From positions 62,001 to 126,000 of the forward strand of contig NZ_VZPL01000001.1 of the NCBI RefSeq assembly GCF_008801575.1: DNA of 64,000 nt, written 5' to 3'. A model generated the notes under the pieces. The model had not been told where the DNA came from. It made no database searches and worked only from the letters and a program-made list of their open reading frames with translations. The position numbers were made by a program, and so were the translations under genes. This DNA is from Xanthomonas cissicola. GTDB lineage: Bacteria; Pseudomonadota; Gammaproteobacteria; Xanthomonadales; Xanthomonadaceae. This document shows positions 43,614 to 52,336 of the stretch, piece by piece (position 1 is the stretch's first letter; every line of letters starts with the position of its first letter).

Positions 43614-45092
43614 TCAGGTGTCACTGGCCAAGGTGTCCCTCAAGCGCGCTTTCTGCAATTTGCCGGTTGCCGTGCGCGGCAGTGCGTCCACCAACCGCAG
43701 ATGCTTGGGCACCTTGTACTTGGCCAGCCGGGTGGTCAGATAATTGCGGATCTCCTCCAGGTCCGGTGCCGCAGCGGCCGGCACGATCGCCAGGTAGCCC
43801 ACCTCGCCCCACTGCGGGTCGGCCAGGCCGACCACTGCGCATTCGCGGATGTCCGGATGGTCTGCGAGCAAGGCTTCGATCTCTGCCGGATACACGTTCT
43901 CGCCGCCGGAAATGAACATGTCCTTCTTGCGGTCGACGACCCAGAAGAAGCCGTCGGCATCGCGCTGCACGATATCGCCGGTACGGAACCAGCCCTGCCC
44001 ATCGAGCACCTCGGCGCTTGCCTGCGGGTCGCGCCAGTAACCGGGGCTGAGGTTGGGGCCGCGCAAGAGCAGTTCACCGGGAACGCCCGCCGGGCAGTCG
44101 TTGCCCTTGTCATCGACCACGCGCGTCTGCACCGAGGGCGTTGCGATGCCGGCCGCGCCCAGCTTGTTGCGGATCACATCGCAGTTCACCGACATGCCGA
44201 ACACCGTGCCTGCTTCGCTCATGCCGAAGCCGCAGACCATCGGGATGCCATCGTCCAGCCAGCCAAGCAGATCGTCGCTGGCGTGCGGCGCACCGCCGCT
44301 GACCAATGCGGTGAGATGGCGCAGCGCTGCCGCATCGAAGCCGGGCTGATTGCGAAATGCCTGCATCATCTGCGGCACGCCGACGTAATGCGTGATTCCC
44401 AGCGATGGATCGGCAAGCCAGCCCAACGAGCGTTTGGGCTCGAAGCCATTGGACACCTGGATCGAGCCGCCCACCGCCAGCGCCGAGCGCACATTGGTGA
44501 CCAGCCCGATGATGTGAAACATCGGCGCTTCGCACAGAAAGCTGCTGCGTGCGTCCACGCGCGTGGTGACGCCGAAGTTATGCGCGGCGTGCTGCAGATT
44601 TTGCTCGCTCAGCATCACGCCCTTGGGCTGACCTGAGGTGCCGGAGGTAAACAGGATCAGGCTCACACGATCCGGCGGAATCGATGGCGTGTCGGCAGGC
44701 TCCAGTGCATCGGCACTGGCGATAAAGTCCGCCAGGGCGTCCATGTCCGTGCGAGCGGCCGCGACATCGTCGCCCAGCAACACACGCGGCTCGGCGCGTT
44801 GCAGCAGCGCATCGAGCTCGCTGGCGCTCAAGCGCCAGTTGAGCGGGACATAGATCGCGCCGACCCGCCCGCAGGCAAAGTGCAGGGCCACCTGCCACAC
44901 CGAATTGCGCGCCAGCACCGCGAGCCGCTCTCCATCGACGCAGCCACGCCGGCGCAACAAGGCCGCCAGGCGGCCCACCAACGCGTCCAGTTCGGCGTAG
45001 GTCCATTCGAGGCTCAGCACTAGGTCGCGTGCGGCAAACTGTTGCGGCGAGAGACGGGCGTGGAAAGCGATCGAGTCGGTCGGCATGGCCAT
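43614..45092 (-). CDS. fcs: hydroxycinnamate (feruloyl-type) CoA ligase
   Basis: 492-residue AMP-forming acyl-CoA ligase. Motifs: LILFTSGTSGQPKGVMLSE (P-loop), GWFRTGDIVQRD, KDMFISGGENVYPAEIE and the catalytic Lys in PRTATGKLQKARLR. Alone this would be a generic acyl-CoA synthetase; the operon with a hydroxycinnamoyl-CoA hydratase-lyase and an aldehyde dehydrogenase assigns it to activation of ferulate, 4-coumarate or sinapate. ATG 45092 is chosen (MAMPTDSI); a second Met lies two codons later. 203 bases separate it from vdh. Confidence 0.82.
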   Translation of the reverse strand: MAMPTDSIAFHARLSPQQFAARDLVLSLEWTYAELDALVGRLAALLRRRGCVDGERLAVLARNSVWQVALHFACGRVGAIYVPLNWRLSASELDALLQRAEPRVLLGDDVAAARTDMDALADFIASADALEPADTPSIPPDRVSLILFTSGTSGQPKGVMLSEQNLQHAAHNFGVTTRVDARSSFLCEAPMFHIIGLVTNVRSALAVGGSIQVSNGFEPKRSLGWLADPSLGITHYVGVPQMMQAFRNQPGFDAAALRHLTALVSGGAPHASDDLLGWLDDGIPMVCGFGMSEAGTVFGMSVNCDVIRNKLGAAGIATPSVQTRVVDDKGNDCPAGVPGELLLRGPNLSPGYWRDPQASAEVLDGQGWFRTGDIVQRDADGFFWVVDRKKDMFISGGENVYPAEIEALLADHPDIRECAVVGLADPQWGEVGYLAIVPAAAAPDLEEIRNYLTTRLAKYKVPKHLRLVDALPRTATGKLQKARLRDTLASDT

Positions 45093-45295
45093 GGCACGGT
45101 CTTCTGGGAGAGGGGGAAGTGACTGGGTGTGAGTGCGGCGGCTGGGTGCGAAAGGTTTAGACCTCCCGGAGAACGTGGTGCGCGAATGCAGGGTGCAGCC
45201 ACACGTACGCTGGCGAACAGCAGGCATGCAGTGCGCACTCGGGTGGCGATGTGCATGCCAGCACGCAGGCATGGGCGCGTTCTATCGGCTGTGCG

Positions 45296-46765
45296 CTAGC
45301 TCAGGTAGAGGGTTCTGGTTTCGAGGAAGGCATGCAGGCCTGCGATACCGCCTTCGCGGCCGATGCCCGAGTGCTTGAAGCCACCGAATGGCATGCTGAT
45401 ATCTACCCACATGCCGTTGATCGCATGACTGCCGCTGCGCACGCGGCGCGCGATGCGATAGGCGCGTTCGGCGTCTTCGCTGTAGATGGTGCCGTGCAAA
45501 CCGTAGTCGCTGGCATTGGCCTTGGCGATGAGGTCGGCTTCGTCGTGGTAGTCGATGAAGCTCACCACCGGTCCGAAGATTTCCTCGCGCGCAATGGCCA
45601 TGTCGGGCGTCACCTCGGCAAACACCGTCGGTTCGACAAAGAAGCAGCGCGACAGGTGTGCCGGGCGGCTACCACCCATGACCAGGCGTGCGCCCTCGGC
45701 CTTGCCTTTGGCGATGTAGGACTGCACACGTTCGAGCTGGCGGCCCAAGGCCAACGGGCCCATGCCGGTGTCTGCCGCAAACGGGTCGCCCAGTTTCACT
45801 GCGCTCAGTGCCGTGCAATACGCCTGCAGGATTTCTTCGCGGCGCTGCGTCGGCACCAGGACGCGCGTCAACGAGAAGCACACCTGTCCGGCGATCGGCA
45901 TGGAGTAGGGCACCAAGGTGGGCAGCATCTTGGCGAGGTCGGCATCTTCAAGCACGATTGCGGCCGATTTGCCGCCCAGCTCCAGGCCAACCCGTGCCAG
46001 GCGCTCGGCGCAGGCGATCCCGATCGAGCGGCCGGCCTGGGTGGAGCCGGTGAAGCTGACCTTGTCGACGTGCGGGTGGCGGATCAATTGCTCGCCCACC
46101 TCGCGGCCGGCGGGGAGCAGGTTGAACACGCCATCGGGCACGCCTGCGGCGCTGATGCACTCGGCCAGGATATGGGCATCGATCGGTGTCTCCGGCGAGG
46201 GCTTGGCCACCACCGTGCAACCGGCAGCCAGTGCGGCGGCGACCTTGTAGCACAGCAATACCAGTGGCGCGTTCCAGGGCGTGATTGCGGCGACCACGCC
46301 AACCGGCTCCTGCACCACATGCACGCGGCCACCGCTGGGGCGCACACGCGGTTGGACGAATGCATGGGTGGCAATCAGATCGGCGTAGTAATCGAATAGA
46401 TCCGGCGCCTGCTGCGACGCGCGCTTGCTGAAGCCGAGGGTGGCGCCCACCTGGCCCGTCCATGCTTCGGCCAACTCCGGCATGCGTGCGCGCAAGTGGT
46501 CGGCCACCCGCTTGAGCACTACGCTACGCTCTTGCGGGGAGAGCTGCGGCCAGGGGCCGTTGTCGAATGCGCTGCGTGCAGCGGCGATGGCCGCTTCGGT
46601 ATCTGAGGGCGAGGGTTCGGTGTAGCGCAGCAGCCGTTCTTCGGTGTGCGGCGCGATCACATCGACGGTGCGATCGCCGGTGCTTGCGCGCCATTGCCCA
46701 TCGATAAACAGGCCCAGTGGACCCCTTGCGGCGATCCCGCGCAGCGTTTCGGACAAGGCTTCCAT
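45296..46765 (-). CDS. vdh: aldehyde dehydrogenase, vanillin dehydrogenase-like
   Basis: 489 residues of the NAD(P)-dependent aldehyde dehydrogenase family. The catalytic Cys296 is in GQVCFSLTR, the general base Glu262 in LELGGKS, and the cofactor loop is FTGSTQAGRSIG. EEIFGPVVSF and the terminal GGFKHSGIGREGG are also typical. In the operon it should oxidise the aromatic aldehyde (vanillin, 4-hydroxybenzaldehyde or syringaldehyde) released by the hydratase-lyase to the benzoic acid. Confidence 0.85.
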   Translation of the reverse strand: MEALSETLRGIAARGPLGLFIDGQWRASTGDRTVDVIAPHTEERLLRYTEPSPSDTEAAIAAARSAFDNGPWPQLSPQERSVVLKRVADHLRARMPELAEAWTGQVGATLGFSKRASQQAPDLFDYYADLIATHAFVQPRVRPSGGRVHVVQEPVGVVAAITPWNAPLVLLCYKVAAALAAGCTVVAKPSPETPIDAHILAECISAAGVPDGVFNLLPAGREVGEQLIRHPHVDKVSFTGSTQAGRSIGIACAERLARVGLELGGKSAAIVLEDADLAKMLPTLVPYSMPIAGQVCFSLTRVLVPTQRREEILQAYCTALSAVKLGDPFAADTGMGPLALGRQLERVQSYIAKGKAEGARLVMGGSRPAHLSRCFFVEPTVFAEVTPDMAIAREEIFGPVVSFIDYHDEADLIAKANASDYGLHGTIYSEDAERAYRIARRVRSGSHAINGMWVDISMPFGGFKHSGIGREGGIAGLHAFLETRTLYLS

Positions 46766-46847
46766 ACTCCCTCCTCGGTGCAGAAAACCACTGGCAGCGC
46801 CAGCGATGCACGCACACGCGCACCGCTTCGGACGCCGTAGGACGCGC

Positions 46848-47675
46848 TTACGCGCTGTGTTTGCTGAGGTCGTACTCGCCCAGGCCGGGCTTGTAGCTCT
46901 TCTCGTCGATGAACTGACGAATGCCTTCCTTGCGGGCGTTGTTGTCGAACGAGTTGGCCGCTTCCTGCATGCGTACCAGGTAATCTTCGGCTTCGTCGTA
47001 AGTCATGGTGCCGACGCGGCGCACCGCATCCTTGGCGTACTTGAGCGCGACCGGGTTCTTGCGCAGCAGCAGTTCGGCCACCTCGCGGGTGCGGGCTTCC
47101 AGGCGTTCCAGGGGCACGCTTTCGTTGACCAGGCGCCACTCGGCCGCCTTCTTGCCATCCACCATTTCGCCGGTCAGCGTCATCCACATCGCATCGCGCA
47201 TCGACAGCAGTTCCACCGCGACCTTGGTGACGCCACCACCGGGCAGGATGCCCCAGTTGATTTCCGACAGGCCGAACTGCGCCTCATCGGCGGCAATCGC
47301 CAGGTCGCAGGCAAACAGCGGGCCGAAGCCGCCACCGAAGCACCACCCGTTGACCATGGCGATGGTCGGCTTCTGATACCAGCGCAGACGACGGAACCAG
47401 CCATACGATTCACGCTGCGAGCGCCGCACGCCGCGCAGGCCCTGCGCTTCGGTTTCGCGGAAATATTCCTTCAGGTCCATGCCCGCCGACCAGGCGGTGC
47501 CTTCGCCGCCGAGCACCAGCACGCCGACGTTGTCGTCGAATTCCAGTTCGTCCAGCACGTCCATCATGCGGCGGTTGAGCGCCGGGCTCATCGCATTGCG
47601 CTTGTCGGGGCGAGCGAACTTCACCCAGGCGATGCGGTTTTCGATGCGAACCGATACCACGTCATGCTCGTTCAA
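46848..47675 (-). CDS. ech: hydroxycinnamoyl-CoA hydratase-lyase
   Basis: 275-residue crotonase-fold enzyme that hydrates feruloyl- or coumaroyl-CoA and splits it into an aromatic aldehyde and acetyl-CoA. ARPDKRNAMSPALNRRM and TAWSAGMDLKEYFRE form the oxyanion/CoA pocket; the catalytic Glu138 is in FGLSEINWGILPGGGV, a stretch close to the characterised HCHL of Pseudomonas (SEINWGI). These residues separate it from ordinary enoyl-CoA hydratases. It lies 45 bases after the regulator and 82 before vdh. Confidence 0.9.
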   Translation of the reverse strand: MNEHDVVSVRIENRIAWVKFARPDKRNAMSPALNRRMMDVLDELEFDDNVGVLVLGGEGTAWSAGMDLKEYFRETEAQGLRGVRRSQRESYGWFRRLRWYQKPTIAMVNGWCFGGGFGPLFACDLAIAADEAQFGLSEINWGILPGGGVTKVAVELLSMRDAMWMTLTGEMVDGKKAAEWRLVNESVPLERLEARTREVAELLLRKNPVALKYAKDAVRRVGTMTYDEAEDYLVRMQEAANSFDNNARKEGIRQFIDEKSYKPGLGEYDLSKHSA

Positions 47676-47720
47676 GCGGCGTCTCCTTCGAGTCGTGAGA
47701 GTGCTGATGTGTCGATGGGC

Positions 47721-48221
47721 TCAGAAAGCTTCGGCCAACGCGCTATCTGGCGCGGCGGCGCGCTCCAGTGCAGCGCTGGCGTTCAACTTGCAGAGCAGGC
47801 GCAGCAGGGTCTGTTGTTCGCTGGCCTGCAGGCCGGTGCAGGTGCGTTCGCCTGCGCGCGCCAGGCAGCCCTGTGCAACCAGCAGCGTGCGCTCGCCCGA
47901 GTCGGTCAGGTACAGGCCCTTGCTGCGACGGTCGCGGCCGGCCAGGCGTTCGATCAGGCCTTGCTCGGCTAGCGCATTGGCGATCTTCATGCCGGCGGCG
48001 CGGTTGACCAGCAGACGGTTGCCTAGCTCGGTCTGGTCGCAGCCGGGTTGGTCGCGGATGTGGATCAACGCGGTCACACGCGCCGGGGTGAGCTGTAGCT
48101 CGGCCAATTCCTGGCGCGCGGCGTGGCTGGAGGCCAGGGCGGCCAGTTGCAGCTGGTAGCCAAGGTCGGCGGCAAGTGAAAGGCGAGCAGTCTCGGCGGC
48201 AAGTGAAAGGCGAGCAGTCAT
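47721..48221 (-). CDS. hcaR: MarR-family regulator of the hydroxycinnamate operon
   Basis: 166 residues with a winged helix-turn-helix (LAELQLTPARVTALIHI, QTELGNRLLVNRAAGMKIANALAEQGLIERLAGRDRRSKGLYLT). It is the first gene of marR-ech-vdh-fcs; HcaR-type MarR proteins repress such operons and release DNA on binding hydroxycinnamoyl-CoA. The N-terminus contains an exact nine-residue duplication (TARLSLAAE / TARLSLAAD) produced by a 27-bp tandem repeat in the DNA. A perfect palindrome lies 11 bases upstream of the ATG, suggesting autoregulation. The symbol is by analogy. Confidence 0.85.
   Translation of the reverse strand: MTARLSLAAETARLSLAADLGYQLQLAALASSHAARQELAELQLTPARVTALIHIRDQPGCDQTELGNRLLVNRAAGMKIANALAEQGLIERLAGRDRRSKGLYLTDSGERTLLVAQGCLARAGERTCTGLQASEQQTLLRLLCKLNASAALERAAAPDSALAEAF
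48166..48219. repeat. 27-bp exact tandem duplication inside the start of the MarR gene
   Basis: 48166-48192 and 48193-48219 are identical. The unit is a multiple of three, so the frame is kept and nine residues are repeated next to the initiating Met. Complete identity implies a recent event or an array that changes copy number. Confidence 0.92.
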
Positions 48222-48231
48222 CGGTCCGTCC

Positions 48232-48256
48232 AGATTGTATCCGTTAAATACAATCT
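48232..48256. promoter_or_regulatory. palindromic operator of the MarR-regulated operon
   Basis: AGATTGTAT-N7-ATACAATCT (48232-48240 with 48248-48256), a perfect 9-bp dyad located 11 bases upstream of the MarR start codon. The AT-rich ATTGTAT/ATACAAT arms fit the size and composition of MarR-family sites. Binding here would block the promoter of the whole marR-ech-vdh-fcs operon. Confidence 0.75.
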
Positions 48257-48350
48257 AGCCGACCCAAGCGGGCCCTGCAAGAGGGGGCGATGGCATGACG
48301 CGAAGCGCAGTGCGCGGTTGCGTAGTGCAGCCGCGCCTGCCATACGACGA

Positions 48351-48752
48351 TCAGCGAATCAGCCAGCCGGCGAGCTGTTCGCGGGTCAGGTAACCGCTGT
48401 GACGGGTGTCGAGCGCGTCGAATTCATCGGCCAGGGCAGGGTTGGCCTGCGCCTCTGCACGGCTGATGCGCCCATCGCCATCGGTATCCATGGCCTCAAA
48501 ATCGATGCGATAGCTGCCGACTACGCTGCTGGGCTGGATCGAACGCACGATCACGCTGGATTGGCCGCGCGGGCGCTCCAGTTCGGTTTGATGGGTGACC
48601 TCGCCACTGGAGAGCGGCTGGGTGCGGATGGCACTGGGCACGTCGATCAGCGGCATGCTGCTGGCAGGCGTGGGCGCCTGTTGCGCCTGTGCGGCAGTGC
48701 AGAGCAATAGCGACAGCGTGGAGACGAGTGTGGCAATACGGCGAGTGGTCAT
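48351..48752 (-). CDS. secreted EF-hand protein
   Basis: 133 residues with a signal peptide (MTTRRIATLVSTLSLLLCTAAQAQ). A canonical EF-hand loop DTDGDGRISRAEA starts near residue 91, with Asp/Asp/Asp at positions 1, 3 and 5 and Glu at 12; a second loop DTRHSGYLTREQ is degenerate. Such proteins bind calcium in the periplasm or outside the cell. The target is unknown. No evident operon partner. Confidence 0.78.
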   Translation of the reverse strand: MTTRRIATLVSTLSLLLCTAAQAQQAPTPASSMPLIDVPSAIRTQPLSSGEVTHQTELERPRGQSSVIVRSIQPSSVVGSYRIDFEAMDTDGDGRISRAEAQANPALADEFDALDTRHSGYLTREQLAGWLIR

Positions 48753-48949
48753 CAGATCCCCCTGATGCGGAACAGTCCACAAGCATAGAGCCTGGCGGCC
48801 TCGCGCTGTGCGTGACGATGGCGCGGCGCTTGGCGACGGGATGCGTTTTTCGAAGGTCACAGCGGGCGAACATGCCTTGTCGCGATGTTGCGTCGTGGCC
48901 CTGAGCGAGCACTGCGCAGCGCATCGCGCAGTGCTCTGGTGAGCGCCAC

Positions 48950-49672
48950 TCAGCCGGGGATGAAGGGGAACACGATCTTCAGCAGCCCCTTCAGGCCGCC
49001 CTCCGCCGTGCTCGTCACCGCCTTGGCACCCAGGCTGTTGAGTGCGCGACGCACGTCGTCCCAGCGCAGCTGCGCGATGTCCTTCTTGAGCAGATCCGAC
49101 ACCTCTTCTGCGGTGGGCGTGAGCTTCTGCAATGCGCGCACGGTGGCTTGCGGATCCGGTTGCAGGTAGCCCCAGCGCTCGGCGATTTTCAGCAGCGTGT
49201 CGAAGCGCACCGCGACCACTTCGCGATTGCGTTCGTACACCGGCAGCGCACCGACATCGAGAATGGCTTGTTCGAACTGTTGCGCGTCGTCGGGATGTTC
49301 GATGCGCACCGCCAAAAAGCCTTCCTTGCGGCTGCGTTCGCTGACGTGTTTTGCGCCGGAGCGCAGATTGTCTTCGGTGAGCACGTTGGCAACGATCCGC
49401 TGCATCGCGGCGTCGCCCTCTTCGGGCACCAGCGAGCGCCAACGCGCATAGCCATCGCGCCGCAATGCCTTGACCTTGGCCGAAGTCACCCGCAACTGCA
49501 AAGCGACCGCTGCGTTGGAGCTGTTGCGCGAGATGGCGCCATCGCGTTCGAGCAGCACGAAGATCAGCAATTCCAGGTCACGCTTGGTCAGCGACTGAAA
49601 CCCCTGCAACAGGGTTAGGCGCAGAAATTCGCTGCCGAAGGCGGCCGCGTCCTTCAATTCGATCGGTTGCAT
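48950..49672 (-). CDS. protein of unknown function (240 aa)
   Basis: No family recognised. The ATG at 49672 (MQPIELKDAAAF) is preferred; the longer frame begins in unrelated sequence. The protein is soluble. The N-terminal half has SLTKRDLELLIFVLLERDG and NAAVALQLRVTSAKVKALRRDGYARW, which look like a helix-turn-helix or similar recognition domain, followed by a mixed alpha/beta region (AVRIEHPDDAQQFEQAILDVGALPVY) and a hydrophobic C-terminus (GGLKGLLKIVFPFIPG). It stands alone between oppositely read or unrelated genes. Confidence 0.7.
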   Translation of the reverse strand: MQPIELKDAAAFGSEFLRLTLLQGFQSLTKRDLELLIFVLLERDGAISRNSSNAAVALQLRVTSAKVKALRRDGYARWRSLVPEEGDAAMQRIVANVLTEDNLRSGAKHVSERSRKEGFLAVRIEHPDDAQQFEQAILDVGALPVYERNREVVAVRFDTLLKIAERWGYLQPDPQATVRALQKLTPTAEEVSDLLKKDIAQLRWDDVRRALNSLGAKAVTSTAEGGLKGLLKIVFPFIPG

Positions 49673-49753
49673 GGGGAGTCCTCCACAGGTGACCTGCAGG
49701 ATGCCATCACGCTGTTGCGCGGCCTGAGAACCAATGCGACGCACACGCCAGTT

Positions 49754-50659
49754 TCAGTGTCCGGTTTCGCGCCCGCGACGATCGGACCTGAACGTTTCAA
49801 CTGCGCCACGGTCCTGCAAGGTGACGAACACCTGCTTTCCGTCTGCGCCGCCGAAGGCCACGTTGCTGGCCTTGCGCCCCTTCAATGCAACCGTGCGCAG
49901 CAGCTTGCCCTGCGGCGACACCACTGCAATTTTCCCGGCATCGTAACGGGCGATGTACAGATTGCCGTCGGCATCGCAGCGCATGCCGTCCATGCCGAAA
50001 TCGGGAAAGCTGATCAGCAGCCGTTTGTTGCGCAGGCCGCCGTCGCTGCCGCGGTCGTAGACCCACACCTTGCGCGACATACTTTCGTTGACATACAGCT
50101 GTTTGCCGTCGGGGCTGACGTCCAGGCCGTTGGGTGTGGTCATCCCTGCTTCCAGCAGCCGCACCTCGCCGTTGCGACCGATGTGCCACAAGCGCCCGCT
50201 ATTGTCCTTCCAGTTCGGATCGCTGGCGTAGAAGCTGCCATCGGGCGCCAGCGCCAGATCGTTGGGGCCATCTGCCTCGGGCAACGCCGCGAACGTACTC
50301 ACCGCGCGCGTCTGCATGTTGACCTGCAGGATCTTGTGGCCGGTGTAATCGGCGACATACATGGTGCCGTCGCGAAAGCGGATGCCATTGCCGGTGCTTC
50401 CCTCGGGCAAGGTGACGAACACCTCGGCACGTGCGCTGCCGTCCGCCTGCAGCGCAATGCGCGCGATGGTGCCGTCCTTGCCCAGGTTCACCGCGTACAG
50501 CGCGCCATCCGGACCAGTCGCCGGGCCTTCGGCATTGTGCGTGAATGCGCCATCGCCGATCAGATCGCGCGCAACGAACGGTTTGTCGGCAGCGATGGCG
50601 AGCGAACTGGACAACAGCAGCGCCAGCGGCAAACGGCCAAGATGGGCAACGACGGTCAT
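49754..50659 (-). CDS. secreted SMP-30/gluconolactonase-like beta-propeller protein
   Basis: 301 residues with a signal peptide (cleavage near LAIAADKP) and repeats of a six-bladed propeller: GPATGPDGALYAVN, GNGIRFRDGTMYVADYTGHKIL, GPNDLALAPDGSFYASDPNW, PNGLDVSPDGKQLYVNES and FGMDGMRCDADGNLYIARY, which carry the Asn/Asp metal positions of SMP-30-like lactonases. Probably a calcium-dependent lactonase or related hydrolase in the periplasm. It diverges from the Gfo/Idh/MocA oxidoreductase gene with 122 bases between, so a link to sugar oxidation is possible. Confidence 0.82.
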   Translation of the reverse strand: MTVVAHLGRLPLALLLSSSLAIAADKPFVARDLIGDGAFTHNAEGPATGPDGALYAVNLGKDGTIARIALQADGSARAEVFVTLPEGSTGNGIRFRDGTMYVADYTGHKILQVNMQTRAVSTFAALPEADGPNDLALAPDGSFYASDPNWKDNSGRLWHIGRNGEVRLLEAGMTTPNGLDVSPDGKQLYVNESMSRKVWVYDRGSDGGLRNKRLLISFPDFGMDGMRCDADGNLYIARYDAGKIAVVSPQGKLLRTVALKGRKASNVAFGGADGKQVFVTLQDRGAVETFRSDRRGRETGH

Positions 50660-50781
50660 GCGCAATGCTCCTGAGTGATCGCCAGCAGTGTGCCAGAACG
50701 TGCAGCGCCACCATGGCGGTGATCACACCCGATCAAGTAAGGTGCGCGAGCAGTATGCCCACACTCGCGAAGGAGGTTTGC

Positions 50782-51891
50782 ATGTCCGTGGAATCGATCA
50801 CACGTCGCCGCTTGCTTGCCGCCTTTGGCGGTGCAGGCATCCTGCTCGCTGCACCGACGTGGGCAGTGCCGAAGAAAAAGCCCGGAAAACCGCTCAATGT
50901 CGCGTTGGTCGGGTTGGGTAGTTATGCCAGCGAACAGCTCGCGCCCGGTCTGGCGCTGACCAAGCATTGCAAGCTCGCCGGTATCGTCACCGGCACGCCG
51001 TCGAAGATTCCGCAGTGGCAGTCCAAGTACGGCATCGCCGACCGCAATGTCTACAGCTACGAGAACTTCGATCGCATCGCCGACAACGACGACATCGATG
51101 TGGTGTACATCGTCACGCCCACGCATCTGCATGCGCCACTGACCCTGCGTGCGGCTGCCGCAGGCAAGCACGTGTGGTGCGAAAAGCCGATGGCGATGCA
51201 TGCCGGTGAATGCGAGGCGATGATTGCTGCCTGCAAACGCAACAAGGTGGCGCTGACGATCGGCTACCGCATGCAGCATGAGCCAAACACGCGGCGCGTG
51301 ATTGCGATGGCCAGCGAAAAACCGTTCGGTGCGATGCAACGCGTGCGTGCCGAGGCCGGGTACAACGGTTATCAAGGCACTGCCAAGGCCGACCGCCCAT
51401 GGCGGTTGCGTTCGCAGTTCGGTGGTGGCGCGATGTACGACATGGGCGTGTATCCGCTCAATGCCGCGCGCTACACCGTGGGTGCCGAGCCGCTGGCGGT
51501 GACCGCCAAACGCTGGACCGACCGACCCGATCTGTTCGATGAAGTCGACGAGCACATGGACTTCACCCTGGAGTTTCCCAATGCGGTCCGGGCCGAGTGC
51601 AAGACCAGCTTCGGCAAGAACATGAATGTGCTGCGTGCCGAATGCGAGCGCGGTTGGTACGAATTGTCGCCGTTCCAGAGCTATCAGGGCGTGACCGGCA
51701 AGGCCAGCGATGGACGCGTGTTCGACGCCAAGGTGCCGCATCAGCAGGCGCTGCAGATGGACGAAGACGCGCTGGCGATCATGAACGGCACACCATTACG
51801 TGCGCCGGGCGAAGAAGGCCTGCGCGACATCCGTATCGTCGATGCGATCTATCGCTCGGCGCGCGAGGGCAGCAAGCGCATCGTGCTGTAA
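50782..51891 (+). CDS. periplasmic Gfo/Idh/MocA-family oxidoreductase
   Basis: 369 residues. A Tat-type signal (TRRRLLAAFGGAG) suggests export in folded form with bound NADP, as in glucose-fructose oxidoreductase. The Rossmann motif is VALVGLGSYASEQLAP and the conserved catalytic Lys is in VWCEKPMAMHAGE; RSQFGGGAMYDMGVYPLNAARY matches the C-terminal domain. A strong AGGAGG (50771-50776) precedes the ATG. Substrate not known, likely a sugar or sugar derivative. Confidence 0.87.
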   Translation: MSVESITRRRLLAAFGGAGILLAAPTWAVPKKKPGKPLNVALVGLGSYASEQLAPGLALTKHCKLAGIVTGTPSKIPQWQSKYGIADRNVYSYENFDRIADNDDIDVVYIVTPTHLHAPLTLRAAAAGKHVWCEKPMAMHAGECEAMIAACKRNKVALTIGYRMQHEPNTRRVIAMASEKPFGAMQRVRAEAGYNGYQGTAKADRPWRLRSQFGGGAMYDMGVYPLNAARYTVGAEPLAVTAKRWTDRPDLFDEVDEHMDFTLEFPNAVRAECKTSFGKNMNVLRAECERGWYELSPFQSYQGVTGKASDGRVFDAKVPHQQALQMDEDALAIMNGTPLRAPGEEGLRDIRIVDAIYRSAREGSKRIVL

Positions 51892-52069
51892 GGGTGGCCG
51901 GCTCCGCCGATTGGCGGAGTGCGGGCGCTGCATGCGCTGAGCAGTGGGCTGGCTCAGCGTAGGCTGCACGATGCAGTGCGGACGCGTTGTATTGCTTGGT
52001 GAGCGCTGCTGCGCGCTCGTGGCTGACCACGAGCGCTGGCTATGCGAGTGAAATGCTTCAGTCAGGCTT

Positions 52070-52213
52070 AGAGCGGCTAACAAAACGACCGCGCAGCCGC
52101 CAGGCGGGCGCGGCCGGTGCTCGGAATCGGCATGTACCACCCGTACACTCCGGTTCTGAGCGCGCCGTCCGCGCCCACCTGACAGCTGCTCGCTACGTTT
52201 CGTTAGCCGCTCT
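52070..52213. mobile_element. MITE-like palindromic element, intact copy
   Basis: 144 bp bounded by inverted repeats AGAGCGGCTAAC and GTTAGCCGCTCT. The two halves pair over almost the whole length: CAGGCGGGCGCGGCCGG against the complement of CCGTCCGCGCCCACCTG, and CTCGGAATCGG against CCGGTTCTGAG, with the turn at about 52137-52142. A second copy lies at 54560-54700 and a degraded one at 34797-34941. No coding capacity, so it would depend on an enzyme from elsewhere to move. All three are intergenic. Confidence 0.75.
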
Positions 52214-52313
52214 TATTCGAGAACAGGTGCCCAGCGCACGGCGGACTGCATCGCCGATCGATCGCATGATCGAAGCACTCTTGATGACTCTCCGTCCCAG
52301 CCCCACGCTTTTC

Positions 52314-52334
52314 CGATTCCCGATTCCCGATTCA
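52314..52334. repeat. heptanucleotide repeat CGATTCC
   Basis: Two exact CGATTCC units and a third with one mismatch (CGATTCA), just beyond the rlmM stop codon. A short simple repeat; no function apparent. Confidence 0.7.
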
Positions 52335-52336
52335 GC

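Larger units (their letters stand above)
51892..52336. other. convergent region holding a full palindromic element
   Basis: 445 bases between the oxidoreductase and rlmM. It contains the complete 144-bp palindromic element (52070-52213) and, at 52314-52334, three tandem CGATTCC-type heptamers ending next to the rlmM stop codon. The remaining sequence shows no gene I can support. Confidence 0.6.
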
